Positions 25,185 through 33,710 of a stretch of 46,819 bases of DNA are shown piece by piece. Where the stretch lies: positions 1-46,819 of the forward strand of contig JBKCNM010000033.1 of the NCBI GenBank assembly GCA_046297395.1, read 5' to 3'. Each line of letters opens with the position of its first letter. Positions within the stretch are counted from its first letter, which is position 1. This DNA comes from JBEICQ01 sp046297395. GTDB lineage: Bacteria; Bacteroidota; Bacteroidia; UBA4408. A program made the position numbers and the translations under genes. The notes beneath the pieces are model-generated. The model saw nothing but the letters and a program-made list of their open reading frames with translations, did no database searches and had not been told where the DNA came from.

Positions 25185-27092
25185 ATCAGCAGGACGAGAA
25201 AGAATTAAACCTTCCGGATTGCCTGTGATTACGCCATGATCCATCCAATACCTGACAACATCCATTACTTTTTTATCGCCATGCACCGGAATCTGTTGAA
25301 GAAGTTCATTCAGTGACTTTGAACTTTTCTCAAGCAATGAAAAAAGAGCGCCGGATATTTCATCAAACTCTTTTCGCTTCATCAGCCCTTCGGTTTTTCT
25401 TCTGCATACATCGCATTGTCCACATTCGGAAGAATGATTTTCGCCGAAGTAGGAAAGCAAGTTTACGCTTCGGCAGATATTTTTTTGGCTGATGTATTCG
25501 ATAATGGCATTGAGTCGCTTCTCCGCGGTTTTAACGCGCATTTTATAGGCTGTCTCCTGAAAAGAAGCTACCCGTTTGTCCATACGGGGTTGAAGTAAAA
25601 CTATACTCGATGCGCCTCCGGATGGAACATATTCCAAGATATCAAGTTTGTGTAAATGAAGCAAACTCTTGATGAATGCTGCTTTGGGAAGGTTCAACAT
25701 CCTGGCTAAATCAAATTCCTGTATCACTTTTGATTCATTAAAAATTCCGGGATAACTGCGCAGCAATGCTTTCAACATGGGTTCCCACTTACGATTGATC
25801 ATACCGAAACTGTAAAGACTTTCTGCATCCAATTTTATTTTGAGGCGTGAAGGGGTCCATGCATCAGGATCAAACCTGAGTATGCCTTGCCTGTCCAAAA
25901 TCTGCAAAGCAGCAAATACCCTAGCGGGTTTGAGAGAAAAATACCTACAAAAATCTTCCATCGAAAATGAAAAAGCTTGCTCTGCTCCGCTACCGTTAGG
26001 TATCTGCAGGTGATTGCAAAGTGCTGTGTATATATTTCTGATTTCTTCTGACTCAGGAAATCTCTCGGCCAAAAAAATCCTTGCCTCTTTTATATCTGCT
26101 TCGTCAAATAAAAAAAAGGCAGGTGCTGTCTTCCCGTCCCTTCCTGCTCTGCCCGCCTCCTGAAAATAGGATTCAATTCCATCGGGCACATCCAGATGAA
26201 CAACAAACCGGCAATCCGGTTTGTCAATCCCCATGCCGAATGCATTTGTACATACCATTACCCTCGTTTTACCCAACATCCATCTTTGCTGTGCCTCATC
26301 CCTGAGTGCGGGGAGCATCCCGGCATGATAAGGCTCTGCACTGATGCCCTGTTTCTGCAACCATAATGAAATCTCGGTTGTTTTTCTGCGGTTGCGCACA
26401 TACACGATTCCGGTTCCCGACAATCTTTTACAAATTCGGAGCAGTCTCTCCGTCTTATTGTCTTCGGGAAGCACATGATAAAAAAGATTTTCTCTTTTGA
26501 ATGAAGATTGAAACAAACGGTATTGCTTAAACCGCAAGTGCCTCACCATGTCATTAACCACTTCGGGAGTTGCCGTTGCGGTTAATGCAATAACATGAAC
26601 ATCTTTAAGAGAGTCTGTAAAATCAGAAATCTGCAGGTACTCCGGTCTAAAATCATAGCCCCATTGTGAAATGCAGTGCGCTTCATCAATGGCCACCAGA
26701 CTCACTTTGATCTCCGTAATTCTTTGACGAAACAAGCGGGTACGCAATCGTTCCGGCGACAAGTAGAGAAACCTGATTTTGCCCTCTCTTGCTCCGTCGA
26801 ATGCACGAATTACCGATGCCTCATCCATCCCGGAATACACTGCCGAAGAGGGTATTCCTCTTTTGTTGAGTTGATCCACCTGGTCTTTCATCAGCGCAAT
26901 CAGCGGACTAATCACAATTGTTAAACCCTCGAACAATAAACCGGGAATCTGAAAACAAATTGATTTGCCCCCTCCTGTTGGCAGCAATGCCAGGGTTTGA
27001 TGGTGATCCAACACATGATTGATGATGTCGGATTGAAGGGGTCTGAAGGCTTCATGTCCCCAATATTTTTTCAAACATTCAAGGGGATTCAT
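25152..27092 (-). CDS. recQ: ATP-dependent DNA helicase RecQ
   Basis: A 646-residue superfamily 2 helicase. It has Walker A LPTGGGKS (K43), DEAHCISQWGYDFR, the QEAGRAGRDG motif VI and a zinc-binding cluster near the C-terminus (CGQCDVC). RecQ unwinds forks and recombination intermediates. The C-terminal part after the zinc site is short and I see no clear HRDC domain, which resembles the shorter RecQ forms of Bacteroidota. The start overlaps the trhO stop by 4 bp (ATGA). Its 3' end overlaps the end of the convergent secreted-protein gene by 33 bp. Confidence 0.95.
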   Translation of the reverse strand: MNPLECLKKYWGHEAFRPLQSDIINHVLDHHQTLALLPTGGGKSICFQIPGLLFEGLTIVISPLIALMKDQVDQLNKRGIPSSAVYSGMDEASVIRAFDGAREGKIRFLYLSPERLRTRLFRQRITEIKVSLVAIDEAHCISQWGYDFRPEYLQISDFTDSLKDVHVIALTATATPEVVNDMVRHLRFKQYRLFQSSFKRENLFYHVLPEDNKTERLLRICKRLSGTGIVYVRNRRKTTEISLWLQKQGISAEPYHAGMLPALRDEAQQRWMLGKTRVMVCTNAFGMGIDKPDCRFVVHLDVPDGIESYFQEAGRAGRDGKTAPAFFLFDEADIKEARIFLAERFPESEEIRNIYTALCNHLQIPNGSGAEQAFSFSMEDFCRYFSLKPARVFAALQILDRQGILRFDPDAWTPSRLKIKLDAESLYSFGMINRKWEPMLKALLRSYPGIFNESKVIQEFDLARMLNLPKAAFIKSLLHLHKLDILEYVPSGGASSIVLLQPRMDKRVASFQETAYKMRVKTAEKRLNAIIEYISQKNICRSVNLLSYFGENHSSECGQCDVCRRKTEGLMKRKEFDEISGALFSLLEKSSKSLNELLQQIPVHGDKKVMDVVRYWMDHGVITGNPEGLILSRPADLSHQIDTPLA

Positions 27093-28141
27093 TTCGTTTG
27101 AATGCCGCCGGGAAGATGAGAAAGCCGGGGACGCAAACGACTTTTAAATACATTTCGCGCATCCTTTTTGTTTTTGCCCTTTCGCATGGCAGCCTGCACA
27201 TCTGCAGGCAGATGAATACGCTCAAGACATTGTGCAGTGCAGCATCCTTCCATTTTTTCCTGACAGGAACAGCATTGAATAAAAAGCAGATGACACTCAG
27301 GATTGGCACAGTTTACATGGGTATTTGCAGGTAGGCCACACTGATGACAAGCACTGATGATATCCGGAGTAATGTCCTCTCCCAGCCTCTCATCAAAAAC
27401 AAAATTTTTTCCTATAAACTTTGAAGGCAAGCCCTGTTCTTTAATCTGATGGGCGTACTCAATGATGCCACCATGTAACTGATTTACATCTTCAAATCCA
27501 TGATGTTTCAGGTAGGCGCTGGCTTTTTCGCATCGGATGCCACCGGTGCAGTACAATAAAATTTTTTGCTGTTTTGCGTTCTTCAACAGATCGAGCACCA
27601 TGGGGAGTTCCTCCCTAAAGGTATCAGCATCCGGACAGATGGCTCCGGTAAAATGGCCAACCTCACTCTCGTAATGGTTACGCATATCCACTACAACAGT
27701 ACCCGGTAAATCCATGGCCTCATTAAACTGCCTTGCATCAAGATGTTTGCCCACATTGGTTACATCAAAATCGTTGTCGTTTAATCCATCAGCAACAATT
27801 TTGTTACGCACCCTTACAATCAGTTTATAAAATGATTTTCCATCATCCCTGAATGCCCGCTTAAACGGCACATCCCTGAACCTTTCGTCAGCATCAAGGT
27901 AATCGCGTAACTTTTGTAAATGCACTGTGGGAATACTCAGTTGTGCATTGATTCCTTCGGCCGCCAGATAAATCCGCCCCAGAACACCCAACTCATGCCA
28001 ATCAAGGTAAAGCCTGTCCCGGCATTCAGCAGGGTGCTCTATGTGCACATATCTGTAAAACGAAAGCGTTGTACGCGCTGTGTTGTCAAGGCGTATTTTC
28101 TCTTTGAGTATGCGTTTGTCTATCCGGTTATGCAGCAACAT
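27089..28141 (-). CDS. trhO: tRNA uridine(34) hydroxylase TrhO (rhodanese family)
   Basis: The 350-residue YceA/TrhO protein has an N-terminal acylphosphatase-like region (AAEGINAQLSIP), a rhodanese domain with the active-site loop YCTGGIRCEKA, and a cysteine-rich C-terminus (CHQCG, NCANPECH). TrhO hydroxylates uridine 34 of some tRNAs using oxygen, on the way to cmo5U-type modifications. Length matches the family. A TAAATTTG promoter box ends 5 nt before the start; recQ follows by 4-bp overlap, so the two form a small operon. Confidence 0.94.
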   Translation of the reverse strand: MLLHNRIDKRILKEKIRLDNTARTTLSFYRYVHIEHPAECRDRLYLDWHELGVLGRIYLAAEGINAQLSIPTVHLQKLRDYLDADERFRDVPFKRAFRDDGKSFYKLIVRVRNKIVADGLNDNDFDVTNVGKHLDARQFNEAMDLPGTVVVDMRNHYESEVGHFTGAICPDADTFREELPMVLDLLKNAKQQKILLYCTGGIRCEKASAYLKHHGFEDVNQLHGGIIEYAHQIKEQGLPSKFIGKNFVFDERLGEDITPDIISACHQCGLPANTHVNCANPECHLLFIQCCSCQEKMEGCCTAQCLERIHLPADVQAAMRKGKNKKDARNVFKSRLRPRLSHLPGGIQTK

Positions 28142-28146
28142 GGATT

Positions 28147-28154
28147 CAAATTTA
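28147..28154 (-). promoter_or_regulatory. trhO -7 element (TAAATTTG), 5 nt before the start codon
   Basis: An exact TAnnTTTG match on the minus strand ends 5 nt before the trhO ATG, predicting a leaderless trhO-recQ message. No TTG is seen at the usual upstream spacing. Confidence 0.5.
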
Positions 28155-28188
28155 TGTTGATTCTTTCACACCGGCAGGAATGCGTTTC

Positions 28189-29646
28189 TCAATAATAGGT
28201 AAGACGATTCACACGACAGATTTTCTTTGCGAAGCGAATCACCTGACGGGTGTACCCGTATTCGTTGTCGTACCAAACATACAACACGATATTTTTTCCA
28301 TCCTGGCTCACGATTGTGGCCGGACTATCAAAAATGGAGGGACAAGGATTACCAACCAGGTCGGAGGAAACAAGCTCATTGCTGAATGAGTATTGAATTT
28401 GCTCCACAAGATTGCCATGCAATGCTGCATCTTTTAGAATTTCATTTACTTCATCCCGACTTGTTTGCCTGGCTACATTGAGCGACAAAATCGCCAGAGA
28501 AACATTAGGAGTGGGCACGCGCACTGCGTTTCCTGTGAGTTTTCCGGCCAAGGCAGGAAGTACTTTGGCAACTGCCTTGTCGGCACCGGTTTCGGTAATC
28601 ACAAGATTAAGTGCAGCAGCCCTTCCACGACGGAATTTTTTATGATAATTGTCAAGCAGGTTCTGATCGTTGGTGTAGCTATGCACCGTTTCGATGTGCC
28701 CACGCTCTATTCCCAGTTTTTCGGATACGACCTTTAGCACAGGTACGATGGCATTGGTTGTGCAGCTGGCTGCAGAGAAAATAGTTTCGTCATCGTTGTA
28801 GGAATCGTGATTTACCCCGTAAACGATGTTTGGAATATCTCCCTTGCCCGGGGCAGTGAGAAGAACTTTGGAAACGCCTTTGGCTTTGAGGTGTGCCTTT
28901 AACCCTTCGCGGTCGCGAACAACACCGGTATTGTCTATCAACAGGGCATTTTGAATGCCATATTGTGTGTAATCAATTTCCTCCGGTTTGTTTGCCGTAA
29001 GCATCAGCACATGATGCCCGTTGGCAAAGATGGATTTGTTTTCGAGGTCTTCAATTACCGGACCCGGAAAAGGTCCATGAACAGAGTCTGTACGCAACAA
29101 CTCTGCACGCTTGGTGATGTCCTCGTCAGTATTGCTGCGGGTAACAATCGCGCGCAGACGGAGCTGTTCCCCTTTACCGGCTTGTACAATCAGTTCACGC
29201 GCAGCGATGCGACCAATGCGGCCGAAACCATAAAGAATAACATCCACTGGCTCGTGAGAAGGTTTTTGTCCCAAAAGCCCGCTTAACTTTCCAGAAATGA
29301 AATCAGGCAAGGCAATCCCCTTGGTTTTTTCTGCAATCCACTCGGCATTTAGCTTGCCAATATCGATGCGGGCAGGACTAAGATTTTGAAGACTATTGAT
29401 TTGCTTGGCAATCTGTAAGGATTCAGTTACGCTGATGGACTGCTTCACAACAGTAGCAGCGTAGTGATGAAGGCTCATGATCTCACTTGCACTTCTGTCT
29501 ACCAGCTGGTTGCGAAACAAAATGAGTTCCACAGACTTGTTAAACCATAACTGGCCAATTTCATGAATCAGTTCAACAGCTGCTTTTTCGAGTTCGATGT
29601 ACCCGTGCAGCTTCTTTTCGTAATCCGTTTTTGCTTCTGCAATCAT
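28189..29646 (-). CDS. gap: Glyceraldehyde-3-phosphate dehydrogenase, long form
   Basis: A 485-residue GAPDH. The NAD-binding GFGRIGR motif is at residues 140-146 and the catalytic cysteine is C295 in SCTTNAIVP. The typical C-terminal WYDNEYGY is present. The usual enzyme has about 335 residues; this one has a helical, charged N-terminal extension of about 134 residues with no recognised domain. Long GAPDHs of this kind occur in Bacteroidota. The reaction is oxidation and phosphorylation of glyceraldehyde 3-phosphate, or its reverse in gluconeogenesis. A TACCTTTG box lies 22 nt upstream. The extension's role is unknown. Confidence 0.93.
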   Translation of the reverse strand: MIAEAKTDYEKKLHGYIELEKAAVELIHEIGQLWFNKSVELILFRNQLVDRSASEIMSLHHYAATVVKQSISVTESLQIAKQINSLQNLSPARIDIGKLNAEWIAEKTKGIALPDFISGKLSGLLGQKPSHEPVDVILYGFGRIGRIAARELIVQAGKGEQLRLRAIVTRSNTDEDITKRAELLRTDSVHGPFPGPVIEDLENKSIFANGHHVLMLTANKPEEIDYTQYGIQNALLIDNTGVVRDREGLKAHLKAKGVSKVLLTAPGKGDIPNIVYGVNHDSYNDDETIFSAASCTTNAIVPVLKVVSEKLGIERGHIETVHSYTNDQNLLDNYHKKFRRGRAAALNLVITETGADKAVAKVLPALAGKLTGNAVRVPTPNVSLAILSLNVARQTSRDEVNEILKDAALHGNLVEQIQYSFSNELVSSDLVGNPCPSIFDSPATIVSQDGKNIVLYVWYDNEYGYTRQVIRFAKKICRVNRLTYY

Positions 29647-29668
29647 AATCTGTTTTTTTTGGTGGCTG

Positions 29669-29676
29669 CAAAGGTA
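29669..29676 (-). promoter_or_regulatory. gap -7 element (TACCTTTG)
   Basis: An exact TAnnTTTG match on the minus strand, 22 nt before the GAPDH start. I see no TTG at 17-23 nt upstream. Confidence 0.5.
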
Positions 29677-29679
29677 AAA

Positions 29680-30288
29680 CTTAAAGGAATGTTGTGCGAG
29701 AGAAATCTTTGAGTGTCAATTAGACATATTGCCTTGTATCCATTGATGGATAATGCATTCCGTCATTTGTATTTTTCTTTTTTGAGGTTGATATCCCGGG
29801 CATTTTCCTATGGCATCCCTCGTTTCTTTTGATGATAAGGAATGACCTATGAACCCCCTTTTTTAATCACCAATTCAAATTTCAAGGCCAGGGATTGGTT
29901 GATAGATAATTGTCATCCAATACCCTCTTCCCCTTTACAAGAATCTCAAAAGATTCAAAAGTGAACAATGCAGCTTGATGCAAAAGATGCTCGATTTAAA
30001 CCACACATGAATATGGGGATGGAACGCAAAAAAATACCTGGGGGTACTTTGATTCATTCGGAATGTAAAACCACATTCTACAAGCTTTTGCAAGCCTGAG
30101 GTGGGCAGAGCTGCTTGGAATATTGTAAAATTAAGAAAACCCTCAAGAAAGACTCAATGACGAGCATTCCATCAGATAGAGGGAATTGGGGGGGGTTAAA
30201 CTGATTGTTTATGCCAAGGACATGCAGATTGGAATCAGCAGCAGAATCAATGTAACAAAATCAGTTTATCGGTCTTTTGATGACTGAC
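29680..30288. other. Gene-free stretch of about 600 bp
   Basis: No frame here has convincing coding character, and I recognise no RNA gene or transposon end. It contains a run of eight G (about 30187-30194) and a small inverted repeat, GAATGT / ACATTC, at 30061-30078. It is the only long gap in an otherwise dense window. It could hold a small RNA, a long leader for gap, or decayed sequence. Confidence 0.6.
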
Positions 30289-30624
30289 CTACTGGTTGTC
30301 CAAATCTTCAAAGCGCACATCGCTCAGATGGTTGCCCGGAGGAGTTTCTCTCCTGAATTGTTCAGGATCGAAGGGCTGCTCTGTTTTGATGAAGTCGAGG
30401 ACCTCCGTAAAGGTTTCCAGGAACTTGTGAAAATCCTCTTTGTAGAGGAAAATTTTGTGTTTGTCATAAACAAACTTCCCATCGTCAAGAAACCTCTTTT
30501 TGCTTTCGGTTACAGTGAGGTAATAATCCCCGCTGCGGGTGGACTTTACATCAAAAAAATAGGTTCTTTTTCCGGCTTTTACAGCTCTTGCGAAGATTTC
30601 GTTCTTCTCGTTGTCGGCTAGCAT
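30289..30624 (-). CDS. PUR-domain nucleic-acid-binding protein (DUF3276 family)
   Basis: The 111-residue protein contains the PUR-type pattern: KRTYFFDVKSTRSGDYYLTVTE (about residues 18-39) and then HKIFLYKEDFHKFLETF (about 56-72). Bacterial PUR proteins such as Borrelia BpuR bind single-stranded DNA or RNA, and DUF3276 is the Bacteroidota family of this fold. The last 30 residues are acidic and probably flexible. The frame on the opposite strand is an antisense artefact. A TATATTTG promoter lies upstream. Its targets in this organism cannot be told from the sequence. Confidence 0.85.
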   Translation of the reverse strand: MLADNEKNEIFARAVKAGKRTYFFDVKSTRSGDYYLTVTESKKRFLDDGKFVYDKHKIFLYKEDFHKFLETFTEVLDFIKTEQPFDPEQFRRETPPGNHLSDVRFEDLDNQ

Positions 30625-30655
30625 AAATTTCTTTTTGTTATAAACTCAAGATGCA

Positions 30656-30683
30656 CAAATATATTTCTTCAATATGAGCCCAA
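30656..30683 (-). promoter_or_regulatory. Promoter TTG-N17-TATATTTG of the PUR-domain gene
   Basis: On the minus strand, TTG (30683-30681) and TATATTTG (30663-30656) match the Bacteroidota pair with a 17-nt spacer. The box ends 31 nt before the start codon, so this message should have a short leader. Confidence 0.55.
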
Positions 30684-30710
30684 GAAATAAATCTGCGGTT
30701 TTAAAAAATT

Positions 30711-32471
30711 CTAATTTTGAGGATGGGCATGTTGGTGCAGCCAGGTTTGATAATATCTGCCTTTTAATTCCATCAATTGTGCATGTGTCCCCTGTTCAAC
30801 GATAGCGCCATTTTCAAGGTAAAGGATGGTATCACACATCATTAAGGTAGAGAGCCGGTGCGCTGCCAATACGGTTGTTACGCCTTTCATGTGCGTCATT
30901 TCTTTTAGTACCGAGGCCTCTGTGGCCGTATCCAGGGCACTCAAGCAATCGTCTATCATCAAGAGAGAAGGATTGGCAAGAAAAGCCCTTGCCAGGGAAA
31001 GTCTTTGCCTTTGTCCTCCAGATAGATTGATTCCCCTTTCACCCAAAAGGGTTTCATATTTGTTAGGGAACTGCATCACCGTTTGGTGAAAACAGGCCAT
31101 TTCGGAAGCCTGCTCCACCTCTTTAAGTGATGCACCGGGTTTGGCAAAGGCAATATTGTTATGAATGGTATCTGAAAAAAGGAAGACATCTTGACTTGCC
31201 AGCCCGGTTATTTCCCTGAGTTCAGTTACATGCAAATGGGGCAAAGGATGATCATTCAGGTATAGGGTTCCGGATGTGGGATACACAAAACCGGATAGCA
31301 GATGTAAGAGGGTGCTTTTGCCTGAACCTGTTCGCCCTGTAATGCCCACACTGCTGCCGTTCGCAATGTTTAGCGAAACCCTCTGTAAAGCCGGCTGCTG
31401 CATACCGGCATACTGAACAGAAACTGCTTCAAGCCGGATATTGGGTTCGGATATTTGTACCGCTGAGGCAAGCCGGATGAGGGGGGCTTCCTCAGTATCT
31501 AACAGTTGATTGATGCGGCGCATGGAAGCAGCGGCCTTCTGCATCAGCGCACTTACCCAGCCGAGCGAGGTAAATGGCCAAGTCAACATATACACATACA
31601 AAATAAATTCGGCGATATTTCCGGGTGTAATTTCTCCTTTGCTTACCTGTATTCCTCCAATAAGCACTGTGAGCAAAACACTGAGCCCGATTAAAAATCC
31701 AATGGCAGGCTGATACATTGCTTCTGTAAAAATTTGCCGGGTGGTGTATTGAAAATACTTTTCTCCCTCCTGCTGCATTCTTTTTTTGAACTCAGGCCCG
31801 GCAGCAAGCGATTGTACCACCCTGATGCCCGAGAAAGTTTCCTGCGCCAGGGTGGAAATCCAGCCAACCTGGGATTGTATGCGTGTGCTTTGCTTCTGGA
31901 TGATACGACTGATGGCGTAAACCACCAGCGAGAGAAAGGGCAAAGGCAGAAGTACCCAGCAGGCAAGAACAGTGTTTACGCTAAACATGGCGTAAATTAC
32001 CATGATTGACATCACCATCAGATTAATCAGATACATGAGTGAAGGGCCTACATACATTCTTACATGACCAACATCCTCACTCATTCTTGACATGACATCT
32101 CCCGTGTGCGCATGTTTGTAAAAATCCATGGGCAACTTTTGCAACTTGCTGAAAATTTCATTCTTCAGGTCGTATTCCACAAATCTCGACATCACGATTA
32201 AGCTTTGCCGCATAAGAAACATAAAAACGCCCTTGAGCAGGGTTGCTACCAAGAGCAAGATAAGCAGGTGCAGCAACTTGGATTTGAGGGTTTCTGAGGC
32301 AATTAACGACAACTCCTTTCCCCCTGTAAGCATAGCTGTATCGATGATCTGACGAGTAATTTTCGCAGGATATACAGCAAACAAATTGGAAGCAATGATA
32401 CAAATACAACCGGCCAGGAGCCTCCAACGGTATGTAAACAGGAATCGGTTTAAACTGAAAAGTTCATTCAC
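30711..32471 (-). CDS. ABC exporter (fused membrane and ATPase domains)
   Basis: The 586-residue half-transporter has about six membrane segments in the first 310 residues, followed by an ATPase domain. That domain has Walker A GRTGSGKST (about residue 380), signature LSGGQRQRLSLARA and Walker B LLMIDD. It would work as a dimer exporting a lipid, peptide or drug-like substrate through the inner membrane; the substrate cannot be told. The start is GTG 32471. A longer in-frame start at 32489 lies upstream of the TACTTTTG promoter box and so could not be in the message. It is divergent from the leucine dehydrogenase gene. Confidence 0.92.
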   Translation of the reverse strand: MNELFSLNRFLFTYRWRLLAGCICIIASNLFAVYPAKITRQIIDTAMLTGGKELSLIASETLKSKLLHLLILLLVATLLKGVFMFLMRQSLIVMSRFVEYDLKNEIFSKLQKLPMDFYKHAHTGDVMSRMSEDVGHVRMYVGPSLMYLINLMVMSIMVIYAMFSVNTVLACWVLLPLPFLSLVVYAISRIIQKQSTRIQSQVGWISTLAQETFSGIRVVQSLAAGPEFKKRMQQEGEKYFQYTTRQIFTEAMYQPAIGFLIGLSVLLTVLIGGIQVSKGEITPGNIAEFILYVYMLTWPFTSLGWVSALMQKAAASMRRINQLLDTEEAPLIRLASAVQISEPNIRLEAVSVQYAGMQQPALQRVSLNIANGSSVGITGRTGSGKSTLLHLLSGFVYPTSGTLYLNDHPLPHLHVTELREITGLASQDVFLFSDTIHNNIAFAKPGASLKEVEQASEMACFHQTVMQFPNKYETLLGERGINLSGGQRQRLSLARAFLANPSLLMIDDCLSALDTATEASVLKEMTHMKGVTTVLAAHRLSTLMMCDTILYLENGAIVEQGTHAQLMELKGRYYQTWLHQHAHPQN

Positions 32472-32477
32472 GCCGCG

Positions 32478-32512
32478 CAAAAGTAGCACTAAACCTGCTA
32501 TTTAAAGGCAAA
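32478..32512 (-). promoter_or_regulatory. Promoter TTTG-N23-TACTTTTG of the ABC exporter
   Basis: Minus-strand TTTG (32512-32509) and TACTTTTG (32485-32478), spacer 23 nt. The box ends 6 nt before GTG 32471, which predicts a nearly leaderless message and decides the start codon. Confidence 0.65.
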
Positions 32513-32520
32513 AACACCCA

Positions 32521-32551
32521 TTTGCTTCTTTGGATAATTAACCTACTTTTG
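32521..32551 (+). promoter_or_regulatory. Promoter TTTG-N19-TACTTTTG of leucine dehydrogenase
   Basis: TTTG at 32521-32524 and TACTTTTG at 32544-32551 with a 19-nt spacer, an excellent Bacteroidota promoter. The box ends 22 nt before ATG 32574. It is back to back with the exporter promoter. Confidence 0.75.
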
Positions 32552-32573
32552 TGCCGCATTTTTGCAAAAAACC

Positions 32574-33674
32574 ATGTCTGAAATTGCTGAAATAAAAAAA
32601 GAAAACACCCAAGAAGTGTTGTCTCAGATGTCTGTTTTTGATCATGAGCAGGTTGTTTTCTGCAATGATAACGACACGGGATTAAAAGCCATTATTGCCA
32701 TACACAACACCGTGTTGGGTCCTTCTTTGGGCGGTACGCGGATGTGGCTGTACAACAATGAAAACGAAGCCCTTCGAGATGTTTTAAGACTATCCAGGGG
32801 AATGACATATAAAGCAGCTATCTCAGGCCTCAACTTAGGAGGAGGCAAGGCGGTAATCATTGGAGACTCAAGGAAACACAAAACCGAAGCCCTTTTCAGG
32901 CGCTTCGGCAAATTTGTAAACTCCTTAGGAGGCAAGTACATTACCGCAGAAGATGTGGGAGTAAGCACCCGTGAAATGGAGTTAATTAAAATGGAAACCG
33001 ATTATGTTACCGGTTTGCCTGAATCCATGGGCGGAAGTGGAGATCCTTCCCCGGTAACAGCTTTTGGTGTATACATGGGAATGAAAGCCAGCGCAAAGGA
33101 GGTATTCGGAAACGATTCCTTAGCAGGAAAAAAAGTGCTGGTGCAGGGCATAGGCCATGTGGGTTCGCACTTGGTGAAGCATCTTGACCAAGAAGGTGCA
33201 AAAATTTATGTAACCGATATCCACGAAGAACGCCTAAAAGAGATTGTCAAAAACCACCGGGTAGAAGTAACAGGTTTTGAAAACTGCTACGACCTCAACA
33301 TCGATGTTTATGCCCCCTGTGCCCTCGGTGCAACCGTGAATACAAATACACTTCAGCGCCTCCAATGTTCTATTATTGCAGGTGCAGCCAACAACCAACT
33401 CGAAGATGAAAATGTGCATGGAAACATGCTGATGGAGAAGGGCATTCTCTGGGCGCCTGATTTTCTGATTAATGCCGGAGGACTAATCAATGTGTATTCC
33501 GAATTGCATGGATACAACAGAGAGGTGGCCATGAGCCAGGCCTCGCACATCTACGATACCACAAGAAACATTATTCAAACAGCAAAGCAAGGAAATATCC
33601 CAACCATATTCGCGGCCAAAGCCATTGCAGAAAAGCGTATTTCAGAAATTGGGAGGGTTAAACTCAGCTTTTGA
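32574..33674 (+). CDS. Leucine/phenylalanine/valine dehydrogenase (Glu/Leu/Phe/Val family)
   Basis: The 366-residue NAD-dependent amino-acid dehydrogenase has substrate-binding K80 (MTYKAAISGL) and catalytic-type K92 (GGGKAVI), a PSLGGTRMW motif, and a nucleotide-binding loop VQGIGHVGSHL. Family members deaminate branched-chain or aromatic amino acids to 2-oxo acids. The family motifs fit leucine dehydrogenase best, but specificity is not proven by sequence alone. ATG 32574 is preferred to a TTG at 32562. nusB follows 36 bp after its stop and may be co-transcribed. Confidence 0.9.
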   Translation: MSEIAEIKKENTQEVLSQMSVFDHEQVVFCNDNDTGLKAIIAIHNTVLGPSLGGTRMWLYNNENEALRDVLRLSRGMTYKAAISGLNLGGGKAVIIGDSRKHKTEALFRRFGKFVNSLGGKYITAEDVGVSTREMELIKMETDYVTGLPESMGGSGDPSPVTAFGVYMGMKASAKEVFGNDSLAGKKVLVQGIGHVGSHLVKHLDQEGAKIYVTDIHEERLKEIVKNHRVEVTGFENCYDLNIDVYAPCALGATVNTNTLQRLQCSIIAGAANNQLEDENVHGNMLMEKGILWAPDFLINAGGLINVYSELHGYNREVAMSQASHIYDTTRNIIQTAKQGNIPTIFAAKAIAEKRISEIGRVKLSF

Positions 33675-33710
33675 TGTGTCCTTATTTCATTTTCGAAAAA
33701 TCCTGCTTCC

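Noticed and set aside
30277..30621. Plus-strand frame of 114 codons opposite the PUR-domain gene
   Set aside because: It is the antisense of a recognisable protein family and has no family features itself.
32472..32489. Longer N-terminus of the ABC exporter starting at 32489
   Set aside because: The extra codons overlap the TACTTTTG promoter box, so they would not be transcribed.
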